From Thunnus maccoyii (Eukaryota > Chordata > Actinopteri > Scombriformes > Scombridae), in NCBI RefSeq assembly GCF_910596095.1, contig NC_056538.1, positions 13,054,001-13,118,000 of the forward strand: 64,000 nt of DNA. The letters run 5' to 3'. Within the stretch, counting starts at the first letter, position 1. The number at the start of each line of letters is the position of its first letter. A program made the position numbers and the translations under genes. This document shows, piece by piece, positions 10,737 to 19,289 of this stretch. Below the pieces are notes generated by a model that saw only the letters and a list, made by a program, of their open reading frames with translations, did not search any database and had not been told where the DNA came from.

Positions 10737-10860
10737 CCATGACTCTCCACCATGTCAGCCACTAGTATGTTCACCAGATTCCAGTATTACTGTCAAGTCA
10801 GAACCTGATGATGACCCCTGGGATGCATGGGATGGTGACCACTCTCATCCTCCTCAGCAC
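10737..10860 (-). pseudogene. Degenerate upstream exon of the SAMD3-like remnant
   Basis: A clear acceptor (TTTTCTTAG, ending 10861) and a consensus donor (ATGG|GTAAGT, 10736-10731) define a 124-bp interval. Its best reading is acidic (AEEDESGHH, later SDLTVILESGEHTSG) but is broken by stops and at least one frame change. The Ser/Asp/Glu-rich character fits the linker upstream of the conserved C-terminal half in this family. It is recognisable mainly through its splice signals. Confidence 0.45.
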
Positions 10861-10962
10861 CTAAGAAAACACACAGCCTTGCATTGTAACATTCTGTTCA
10901 CACGATTAATAACAGCAACAATCTGAAAACAATTTGAAAAATATAAGCCTGCAATTTCTCAC

Positions 10963-11097
10963 CATTACACTCTTCAGCCTTGAAAGACACCTAAGATGAC
11001 TTCAAGAGTTCATCAAATATGTCCAAATCCACTTCCATGCCTGCAGAATCCTTCAGGCTCAAGGAAGCAGAAACTGGCAAATTGAATTTTGCCAACA
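10963..11097 (-). pseudogene. SAMD3-like family, upstream exon with stop
   Basis: After acceptor TTCTGTTTTAG (ending 11098) the minus strand reads 'LAKFNLPVSASLSLKDSAGM' and 'EVDLDIFDELLKSS', then TAG, then 'VSFKAEECN' up to a donor GTGAGA. The 'LKDS.G.EVD.DIFDELL' phrase is typical of the domain near the N-terminus of the SAMD3-like family. The in-frame TAG (10993-10991) shows decay, unless a weaker donor just after it is used. Confidence 0.55.
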
Positions 11098-11235
11098 CTA
11101 AAACAGAAGAAAGGTCAATATGATTTGTTTATTTGAGAGGGACAAGTGTGCATAAATGAGCAGAGCATACGTGATGAACTATAAATACACCAGAGATAGC
11201 AGGAATCCTCATTTTCATCTGTATTTCCTAAGCGA

Positions 11236-11345
11236 TTTCGGATTCAGTGTGTTGCCCAAGGTCACCAATATGTGGACAGCAGAGCTGGGATTCGAACCAC
11301 CAACCCCTCAGTCAGTAAACAACCTGCCCTACCAACTACAGAGAG
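11236..11345 (-). repeat. tRNA-derived SINE fragment, reverse orientation
   Basis: The reverse complement contains an A-box-like 'tagttggtagggcagg', a B box GGTTCGAATCCC, and the following 'tgtccacat...cttgggcaacac' body. This is the same SINE type as 54160-54425. It lies inside an intron of the SAMD3-like remnant. Confidence 0.66.
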
Positions 11346-11532
11346 GGGTGGAGGGTGGGTGGGGCGGGAGAGGATGAGTGTGGGGGTGGGAGAGAAGGAT
11401 GGAGGGTGGGAAGAGAGATGGGTGGAGGGTGGGGGTGGGAGAGAGGGTGGGTGGAGGGGAAGGGTGAGGTGGGAGAGAGGGTGGACGGGGGGAGGTTTGG
11501 GGTGGGAGAGAGGGACAGGGGTGGGGGAGTTA
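11341..11532 (+). repeat. G-rich minisatellite (GGGTGGGAGAGAGGG-like)
   Basis: Irregular repeats of about 20-35 bp built from GGGTGGG, GAGAGGG and GGTGGAGGG. The long open frames on either strand here (11272-11556, 11336-11572, 11355-11648) come from the repeat. Many closely spaced G-runs give the plus strand G-quadruplex potential. Confidence 0.88.
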
Positions 11533-11880
11533 CTAGAGGGCCCAGCTGTTGTCTGAGTACCAGGAACTGCATCTGTATGTGTGAGCTAGAGCCGACCCAC
11601 CAAGGGTCTATTTATTCACTATTTATAAAGTGCCTTGTGCATGTGTAATGTTATACTCTATCTTTCTATAAGTGTTCAACCTTTACTATATAGCCTAGCC
11701 TAAATGTATGCCCCTTACTTGAGTATGTTAGCCTATAATTATATCAATTTTATATTTAATTTATATTTAAACACATTTACATTTTTTAAATGGGTTGTTC
11801 TAGTGGAAATTCAGCAATTTTCTAAAGAAAATTAAAAAGCAGTTTGACTCAAAAATATAGCTAGCACCCTACTGGTCTCT

Positions 11881-12003
11881 GCATCTCAGTTCCTAGGCTG
11901 CATCCTACCTAGGTCCTATTTTATCATTGGGTCTTAAAGACTGCTCCTCAAACCCAATGATAAAATAGGACCTAGGTAGGATGCAGCCTAGGAATTGAGA
12001 TGC
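11881..12003. repeat. Near-perfect 52-bp inverted repeat (hairpin)
   Basis: Arms 11881-11932 and 11952-12003 are complementary at 51 of 52 positions; the single mismatch lies where the left arm reads 'cagttcc' and the right arm implies 'caattcc'. The spacer is 19 nt (11933-11951). An RNA from either strand would form a long hairpin. It sits inside the CACTA-like element, between the SAMD3-like exons and the right-end candidate first exon. Confidence 0.95.
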
Positions 12004-12059
12004 ATCACAGCCAACTTACAGAAGTGACAAGACACATTTACTAAATTGAAAAAAAAACA

Positions 12060-12302
12060 CTGCCGAAGCTTGAGCTAGCTAAGGTTAGCTGGCTAGCTAA
12101 TGCTTCATACAAGAGCAATGCGAGAGCACACTGGGCCAGGATAGTAACGTCAAATACAACACTGGGATTTTAAACGTCCTTTTAAAAGATCTCTGGTCCG
12201 GTAACGTTAGCTAGCTGGGCCAGGCAGGATAGTATTTAGCTAGCTAGCTAGCTGATATAGCTCTAGCTAGCTCACGTTAGCTAGCCAGCTAGCCGGTTAC
12301 AG
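12060..12302. repeat. GCTA/AGCT-rich cryptic repeat
   Basis: The segment is built from many 'gctagct', 'gttagctagc' and 'agctagctagctagc' words, densest at 12233-12300. Such self-complementary tetranucleotide clutter is common in fish DNA. No function is inferred. Confidence 0.8.
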
Positions 12303-12420
12303 CTAAGTTGACCAGTTCCACAAAAACAAAGTTGTCATATTTATATATATATATGCAATTCACTTTAGGCTTATTCGTAACGCTAATATCAATCTAAAAC
12401 CTACAATTTTATCGACTCAA

Positions 12421-12520
12421 ACTTACCGCTGCAAGATGAAATCTGGCCGAAGTCCAGGCTGTGTGTCTGACAAGGTCAAGTGGGCGCGCAGGCTCAGCTC
12501 ACCGGTGGCTGGGTGTGGCC
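12421..12520 (-). promoter_or_regulatory. Candidate first exon and promoter of the element gene
   Basis: On the minus strand, the sequence '...catcttgcagcg|gtaagt' gives a consensus 5' splice donor at 12426-12421. Upstream, at about 12475-12520, lie a GCGCGC patch, a CACACCC box and an inverted CCAAT (ATTGG). This layout fits a short non-coding first exon and promoter at the right end of the CACTA-like element, feeding the minus-strand exons. No TATA box is clear. It is inferred from signals only. Confidence 0.42.
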
Positions 12521-12649
12521 AATTGAATGAGCCCTGGTGTAATTTCAGAGTAATTCTCAGGACGACCAAAGTCCACTCTTACACTTGGAGTAACTGACGA
12601 CTTTGAGTGTTGGTTTTGATCAATTCTGAGTAAAAACAACAGTAACCCC

Positions 12650-12698
12650 AGTTAATTAACACTGACGCTGAAAAAATAACACTGGCATATTTGCTGTG
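12650..12698 (-). repeat. Right terminal repeat of the CACTA-like element
   Basis: Ends TTTGCTGTG; its reverse complement begins CACAGCAAATATGCCAGTGT, matching the left terminus at 8092. Confidence 0.75.
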
Positions 12699-12699
12699 T

Positions 12700-13225
12700 A
12701 CATCCTTAATATTGCAGTCATCTTATCTGTTGCTTTGCGGGAGTTGTTTGGTGGGTAAGGCATTGTTTATGCCAGCTTAAGTAAGGGTTATAAAAGTGGG
12801 AGTAAAATCTAAATATTTATTTAGGAACACACTTAGGTCTAAAGACAAACTCTTGGCATTTCAAGAGACAGTAGAAGTACTGAAATCAGTTTGAAGAATT
12901 TTTATAGAAGTCCAGTTTTTTCTGGTTGTTCATATGTCCCTGCTGAATAAGCTTGTATATCCTTTAGCCACTAGGGGAGGAACATCTCCTCATCATCTCT
13001 TAATCTGTGCACACAATTTAATGTGAATGAAATCACCAAGGTCTCTCTGGTCTAGGGGTATAGCAGAGACAGAAGCATCTTATCACAGTTTACCTTGAGG
13101 TCAGTCAAGTTTTAAATTCCTCAATCAAATATGCAAAGGTGTACTCTCCCATGAAGGTTATATTGCACATTTAACTCTAGTCAACATATTTAAATGGGGA
13201 TTAGGGTGTTCAGTTGATCAAATGG
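12700..13225. other. No gene recognised
   Basis: Unique AT-rich DNA between the CACTA-like element and a hAT MITE. A short tRNA-Pro-like string at about 13049-13063 lacks the rest of a tRNA. Confidence 0.5.
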
Positions 13226-13724
13226 GTTTACTATAGGGCTGTAGTCTCCCAGTCGACTTGTCGATTAGTTGGTCGATATGCTCTCATCCGACCAAATTCT
13301 CATTGGTCAGATAATCTCCGTGTTCCTTTCACAAGAGGAAAAGTGCTACATCAGTAGCCTTCCAGGATTAATCCATTATTTCGGAGCGGAGGAAAAGGTT
13401 AGCGGTAAGTTGTCAGTCTGGCAGTAAATGTACAGTATAGACTCCAGTGTGTCAGTTAATAAATGCTTAAAAGTCATGTCTGTCATTTCCCCAAGTGCTG
13501 GAAAAGTGAAGGGGGTTAGCTCCAAAATTAGCAACAATGGGTTAGCCTGAAGACGCAAAACAGAGAATTAGAGAACGGAGAAATGTGTGGCTGCTGAGTT
13601 CACTGTGCACTCTGTCCCGTTACATCCAACCCTGACTTTTCCCCGACTAATCGATTAGTTGAAGATTATGTACGATTTCAGTCGACCAAGATTTTCTTTG
13701 GTAGACTACAGCCCTAGTTTACAA
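13226..13724. mobile_element. Non-autonomous hAT element (483 bp) with TSD
   Basis: The element at 13234-13716 begins TAGGGCTGTAGTC and ends with the exact inverse GACTACAGCCCTA. Longer imperfect inverted stretches rich in 'tcgattagttg' and 'tcgacca' follow each end. It is flanked by 8-bp duplications, gtttacta (13226-13233) and gtttacaa (13717-13724), 7 of 8 identical. No transposase is encoded, so it is a MITE. The frame at 13376-13558 is incidental. Confidence 0.87.
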
Positions 13725-14119
13725 GCAGATGTTTTACATGGAAATTTATCAATTTTAAGATACCCTAACAAATTATTCCCAGTTTAAAATACCTCTGCAC
13801 ACTGAACCAAATTTCTGTGATTTAAGGTTGATATATTATAGTGTATACTTACTGTTGAAGAACATACAAGAAATATTCAACTAACAAATGACAAGAAACA
13901 ACGTCTGATTTTTCTCTCTGTAATCTACTGCTTTTCAGCAGTGTGTATAACGTAGAGCTCAGCAGACTCTAAGTGGCACAAGTCACTTGATAAGACATTG
14001 GTTATAAGATGACTGCAATTACCCTCTGTACAGTTAAAGGATGAAGCACTGTTGCAGCTGCATCAACGAACTGAAGCATTAAAAGAGACTTTGAGGAAGC
14101 CAGATATCTAAATGCAAAA

Positions 14120-14418
14120 CCCTACCCTGAAAAAACCTCATTTGGACAAATTGTATTACCCGAGGCTCCATAGAGGCCAGTAGGTGGTGTCTTTTTTGGA
14201 GGGAGATATAGTGAAAATTTGCCCAACAGATGCTTAGCGATGTTTAATAAGTGCCTAACGGCGGTAAACATATACAACGCCAACCAGCATATGGCGCTTA
14301 TTTAACAGTGCATTGCAACAACTTGCACCATCTCATATGCTATTTTCTAAAAAGAAAACACGGCTGGTGACATCAAAAAAACAAGGCGATTAATGGCCCA
14401 TTTGGCATTTGATACAGG
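14120..14418 (-). repeat. Dispersed ~300-bp repeat, copy B
   Basis: The reverse complement of this block matches 769-1070 from end to end. It directly abuts the 3'-most recognisable part of the LINE at 14420-15960, and the LINE reading stops at its edge, so it may have inserted into that LINE. Confidence 0.78.
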
Positions 14419-14419
14419 T

Positions 14420-15960
14420 AGGGCCTCTTGTCATTTTTCTAATCAGGCCTACCGCTACTGTGTTGTCAGCAAACTTTACCAGCCTGTTGGAGCTGCTGGT
14501 GGCCACACAGTCGCTGGTATACAGGGAGTACAGTAGAATGCTGAGAATGTAACCCAAAAGTCAGTGCTACTGGGTGGTAATTGTTTAGTGATGTGGGGCG
14601 GAATTTTTTCAGAACAGGGGTAAAAGTAGAGGATTTGAGGCAGGTGGGGATGATGGCTTCTGTAAGGGAGATTTTGAATATGGTGTTTAAAACTGGAGCG
14701 AGGTAGTCAGCACAGGATCTTAGGATGCGCCCAAAGGATGCTGTCTGGGCCGCATGCCTTCCTAGGATTTACTCCTTTACACGCCCTCTTCATGTCATGC
14801 TTGGTTAGAGCGAGTGTGTGTCTTCCTACCTCCCTGGCAGGATCACCATTCAAGCTGTCCGGGGGGCTAATGATGGTGGGATAAAAATGGGCATTAAAAC
14901 GAATTAAGCTCATCAGCCAGGGGGACATCAGTGTGTGACATGGGAAGGGGTTTCCCTTTATAATCCGTAACAGTCTCCATGCTCTGCCATAGACATCAGG
15001 TGTCTGACTGCTGAAATTAGGCTTCAATCTTCAATCTCCTTCACCGCCTTAGGTTGCAGGAAGCCGCATTATAATCCTCCATGTCTCCAGTTGTCAGCTT
15101 TGTGTTGTAGGAAGTGATGTATGTATGGCTTCTTGTCTCTCTTATAGGGAAATACGTGTAGTTGAGCACCACTTCTGTAAACAAATTGATGTTATCAACA
15201 GAGCTTCGATGGAACATCTCCCAGTAAGTGTCCAGAGCATCCTGCAGCGGGCCTGTGAATGGGCCGTCCAGCATCTGACATTGTGTGTCACTGGCTCTTC
15301 CCTCCTCTGCCACTGTTTATATGTTGGCTTTGGTAGAATGGTGGCATGGACTGACTTACCAAGTGCCGGTGTGGAGATGGCTTTGTATGAATCTTAATGC
15401 TGTGTATAGCAGTGATCTAGGGTCCTCTCCTCCCTGGTGCTATACATGATGTGTTGGAAAAAGTCATAATGGACTAAACGGACTGACATTAGCAGATGTC
15501 CTTGTATAAAATTGAAAGTGCTGTATCGGTGTTGGCCTGTGGTGGAACATAAACATCGACAGTTATAGAAGAGGTGAATTCCCTTAGAAGATAAAACGGC
15601 TGACACCACTCCACATTTACCATAATGCCACCTATGGTTTTCTGTGAGTCCTCCATGCTGTACTAGCGGTGTACGGAGAATCCAGGCAGCTGTATGTTGT
15701 GGTCTGGCACCATGGGGGTGAGCCATGTCTCCGTCAGGCAGATAATGTTGCAGTCTCTGAAGTCCCTAATTGAACCTTATCCTGGTCGTCCAGTTTGTTG
15801 TCCAGGGACTGGATGTTTGCTAAAATACTGAGCAGCGGTGTCCTGTGTGCCCAGGCCCGCAGCTTGTTCCACACGCTGGCTCACCTCCCCCTGCAATCTT
15901 CCATCATCATAAATCAGAGCGCAGAAGGGCATTCACCCAGTGTCAAGTACAGAAGAAGTC
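14420..15960 (-). pseudogene. Decayed LINE: endonuclease and RT fragments
   Basis: Read on the minus strand, the domain order is correct for an APE-type fish LINE. There is 'LLSILANIQSLDNKLDD' (near 15840-15780), 'MVPDHNIQLPGFSVYR', 'REERTLDHCYT' (near 15430), 'TTGDMEDYNAASCNLRR' (near 15080) and 'KHDMKRACKGVNPRKACGPD' (near 14770). Then come 'CADYLAPVLNTIFKISLTEA' and 'NNYHPVALT'. After a deletion it resumes as 'LYSLYTSDCVATSSSNRLVK' and 'FADNTVAVGLI'. The RT part between PVALT and LYSLYT, including the central palm motifs, is lost. Frameshifts and stops are many. It is a dead element of the same group as 3336-3878 and 47416-49462; the clade is not assigned. Confidence 0.74.
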
Positions 15961-16108
15961 TCAAACCACCCAAGCTAGACAAAACTACAGCAAAATGTTC
16001 TCTTTTTCCATGCCACTACATGTAGTTTATACTTCAGTTCAGTGATATTAAGAGGTTTTGTTGCTGTCCCCAAGCACCATTCATATACTGTATACTGTAT
16101 ATTAAAAC

Positions 16109-16440
16109 TGTCACAGGTCCGTGTACGAGGCAAAAGGAAGGAGGATCCAAATCCAGGCAGAGAGGCAAGACAGGTTAATGAAAAGGGAATTTACTAAATC
16201 AGTGTTTTAATAATCAAGCTTACAGTTAGGCACAAGAAGACAGTCAGGGCAAGGCGGGCTGGCACATCATAAACAGAAAGCAGGTCAAAACACAAAAACA
16301 GATAACACACGATCAGGAACAGGTCAACAGGATCAGGATGCAGATAACAGGCAGGAACAGGATACAGGATCAGGTGGCTGGAATACAATGGCATGCTGAA
16401 AAAGAGAGGATCAAACTGTTCGACATGGATGAAACTGTCA
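16109..16440 (-). mobile_element. LTR-like fragment
   Basis: Begins TGTCACAGGTCCG and continues with the 'ggatccaaatccaggcagag' and 'caggaacagg' CAGG-rich composition seen in the elements at 1241-1687 and 42603-43431. On the minus strand this would be the 3' end of an LTR, ending TGTGACA. The opposite end and target duplication are not identifiable, so it may be truncated. Confidence 0.42.
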
Positions 16441-16449
16441 TCCGTTTTA

Positions 16450-17670
16450 AGAGAAATTGTTAGCATTATCATTATTATATTCATTCTTGTTATTTTATGA
16501 AAATATTATCATATAATCTAACCAATGCTAACGAATAACAAAGATGATGTTATACACTGTTTTATGATTATTTCCCCAAGATATGATTCCAAATCAAATG
16601 TTACTTATGGCAAAAAATCCCTGTTTCCTGATTAATGTCCTCAGAGTAATAACTTTAAGACCACAGGAAATCATTTAACCCTATTACCTATGCAATGATT
16701 TGTTTTCTTTTTCTGTCTCTCTGTCTGTCAACCTTTCTTTCTCTGTCTGTCTCTACCTTTCAACATACCAGCTGTTATGGAATTTTCCATCTTTAGGAGT
16801 TACAAATGGGGTTACACTGGGTCAAGCATGGGCCTTGAGGTCACACTGTAAATCTTACGCAGGGAGTCTCCTTGAGACTCCAGCTGTCTGTGATGTTCTG
16901 GGGAAAGCAGAAACCTCTCTGATAAAGGGTAAATCGGCATTGCCATGGTCATCAACTTCGGAGGAGGCTTTCCTAGACAACACAGACAGTTGAATGCGTA
17001 GATTCTATTGACACAATCAGACAATCAAACCAGAATGTGCTGACAAAGCCCTTAAGTTCCATGCAACATGGCCTGAACTGGCACAGGTAAAATGCAGTTC
17101 CTTGTTTAGGAACTAGTGAACCAATTAGACTAATTTTTCATATTGTAGGCTGATTTAAAGACTAAGAGTCAGACCTTCAGGGAGCAGAATGGAAGGAGAC
17201 AGCATCCAAGTTGCAGATGACTTCGATGTACGATGCTTCAGTTCTCCGCTTGGCCATGTGCTTCAATAAACATTTTCAGCTTTAAGACATCAAAGGCTTG
17301 TGTCCACTTTTCTCCACTGAGGTGCTGACCATCGCTCAAAATATCCACAACACCAGCAAGCTATAACAGTGGACACCAACCCAAGAGAAAAGGAGCCATG
17401 GGAAGGCTGGCTCTTTAGAGATGTGTACAACTCAGCAGGAGGGTTGGACAGATGCACAGACAGAGGTAGCAAGAGAGACAGAAAGATATATAGAAAGAGG
17501 ACGCAAACAGTTTGTTTGAGAAACTAGACAGTCTTTGCCATAACCACACACCATCAGGGATTAGGCAGTTAAAGGGAGAAATGACAGGCATTTGATAGGA
17601 GTCTTTGAGAGAATGTTTTCTCTCTTTCATTCCAACATCATCAAAAAAGGCTTGGGACTGGAATGCAACC

Positions 17671-17675
<5 letters not shown>
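16450..17675. other. No gene recognised
   Basis: Unique DNA with a CT-rich tract near 16705-16765. Small frames (16700-16993, 16812-17024, 17290-17472) lack recognisable domains. Confidence 0.5.

Positions 17676-17719
<44 letters not shown>
17676..17719 (+). repeat. (AC)n microsatellite
   Basis: About 22 uninterrupted AC units. The threonine-histidine frames across it are repeat by-products. Confidence 0.97.
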
Positions 17720-17725
<6 letters not shown>

Positions 17726-18001
17726 TAGGTATGCGCGCACACATGCACAAACACAGACACTCAGACAAGTTAATTTCACCCATGCCCTTTTAATGTCAAT
17801 CTGCTGTTATGAAGGCAGGGATAAGCAGTAAAAAAGAAGAAAAAAAACATTTAATTCATTTCTTGTGTGTAAGCTTGGAGCAATGAGATAGTAAATATCC
17901 AATCATGGTGTCACAGAGAAGGATATTGGTTTATGTCATGCTCTTTATGTCTGTCTCTATTTTATTTGAATGTGAGTATGTGAGTTCACACATATCAACA
18001 T

Positions 18002-18005
<4 letters not shown>

Positions 18006-18035
<30 letters not shown>
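18006..18035 (+). repeat. (GT)n microsatellite
   Basis: About 14 GT units ending in GCGTGTGCGT. Confidence 0.95.
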
Positions 18036-18038
<3 letters not shown>

Positions 18039-18502
18039 GCGTGGTGCTATCATGTCAGTTGCAGTGCTTTACAATATTATCATATACATAAAATATACTT
18101 TAAATAAACAGCTTTGTTGGACAATCAAGAAGAAAATAAAAATAAATTCTACACTATAAGAACAAATAAAATAGTTGCATTACATCCTGGATAGCTGATA
18201 AACCAGTGACATGAAAATAAAAAGGAACCAGCTTGCATGTTTAACAATTACATTTTAAAGTTGAACAACATCTGTCAAGATGGACTTCTTGATTATGCAA
18301 TTCTAGTAGAAAACAGGAAGGTCTGCTCATTTAAGAATGTTTAAATTATAGGACTGGGACTGACTTCCTTCCTCAGCAATGCTGCATCCTCCATCTGATA
18401 TACAACGCAAAATAGTCAGCTGCAATGTGGTGCCTATGAGAGATGACAAATGCACAGATATATGTGGAAGAACACGTACACATACACTAACATGCACACA
18501 CT

Positions 18503-18690
18503 CAAGATTCAAGATGTTTAATGTCACTCCAGTTATACAAGATTGTGTGAAATTGCAGTAAAAACAGTAAATAAATATATATAAAAAGACATATAAAATA
18601 TAACAACAAAATTATATATATATATATATAGTATAAATATTTAAAAAAATACATGTACATAAAAAGACAGACTTTAAACTCACACATTAA
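18503..18690 (-). repeat. Antisense retroposon tail with AT-rich tract
   Basis: Starts 'attcaagatgtttaatgtca', the reverse of a LINE/SINE terminal repeat, followed by a poly-purine and (AT)n stretch (18614-18630). It resembles 453-700. The family is not assigned. Confidence 0.36.
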
Positions 18691-19177
18691 CCGGTGAGTG
18701 CTCTGCCTGCCCGTAACCTTCACAGGTAATACAGCATTTGTCCTTCACTGACATAAGCTTCCCTAATTGGTAGAACAGAGATAGATAGAGAACAGGGAGG
18801 AGGCTGGCGGTTGGGATGGGGGATGTTACTTACAAGCTGAGAAACAGGGAGAAGGGGGTAATGAATGTGAGACAGCTGGTTAACTGGTTTCAGAACACAC
18901 CACTCTAACTAGATAACTCAGTTAATGGAGCGGTGAATGGAGATTGACAAGGTCAAGTGGGACAGAGTGGGACTAACAGTTAATTCATATTTACCTGTTG
19001 GTGTTCCTCCAGCTATCTATAGTTTTTTTGTTTTCTGCTGGTTTGTTTTGGTGTCTGATAATTAGAGCTGGAGGGGACATCATACTATGCAGAGTGAACC
19101 AGGATACTGCAGCCAAAACATGCTCCAAACAGCAGCAGCTGTATCCCTCTATCAGTGTCCATTCAGCTACAGATAAG

Positions 19178-19241
<64 letters not shown>

Positions 19242-19252
19242 TTTTTTTTCTT
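19178..19252. repeat. A27-(TA)17-T9 palindromic low-complexity tract
   Basis: A run of about 27 A is followed by a TA dinucleotide array and a run of T, flanked by 'ataag' and 'cttat'. The whole tract is self-complementary and can extrude as a cruciform. Poly-Lys and Tyr-Ile frames across it are artefacts. Confidence 0.93.
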
Positions 19253-19256
19253 ATGA

Positions 19257-19283
19257 TTTCACTGATCTGCGAGATCAGTGAAA
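19257..19283. repeat. 12-bp perfect hairpin
   Basis: TTTCACTGATCT (19257-19268) pairs perfectly with AGATCAGTGAAA (19272-19283) around a 3-nt GCG loop, directly beside the A/TA/T tract. No T-run follows that would make it a Pol III terminator. Confidence 0.85.
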
Positions 19284-19289
19284 AAAGAG

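Larger units (their letters stand above)
8092..12698. mobile_element. CACTA/EnSpm-like DNA transposon, ~4.6 kb
   Basis: The left end reads CACAGCAAAATCGCCAGTGT. The reverse complement of the right end reads CACAGCAAATATGCCAGTGT, so the termini match at 17 of 20 positions and begin with the CAC(A/T)G expected of CACTA elements. Both ends continue into 'agtgttaa/ttaacact' subterminal repeats. TA flanks both ends, but a clean 3-bp target duplication is not visible (ATA left, TAC right). Inside, on the minus strand, are a C2H2 zinc-finger frame, a transposase C-terminal frame (8612-9413) and exons of a SAMD3-like family (9440-11097). The catalytic core of a CACTA transposase is missing, so this copy is probably non-autonomous. 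Confidence 0.72.

Noticed and set aside
13049..13066. tRNA-Pro-like 5' string (tggtctaggggtatag)
   Set aside because: No anticodon arm, B box or closing acceptor stem follows; only an A-box-like fragment.
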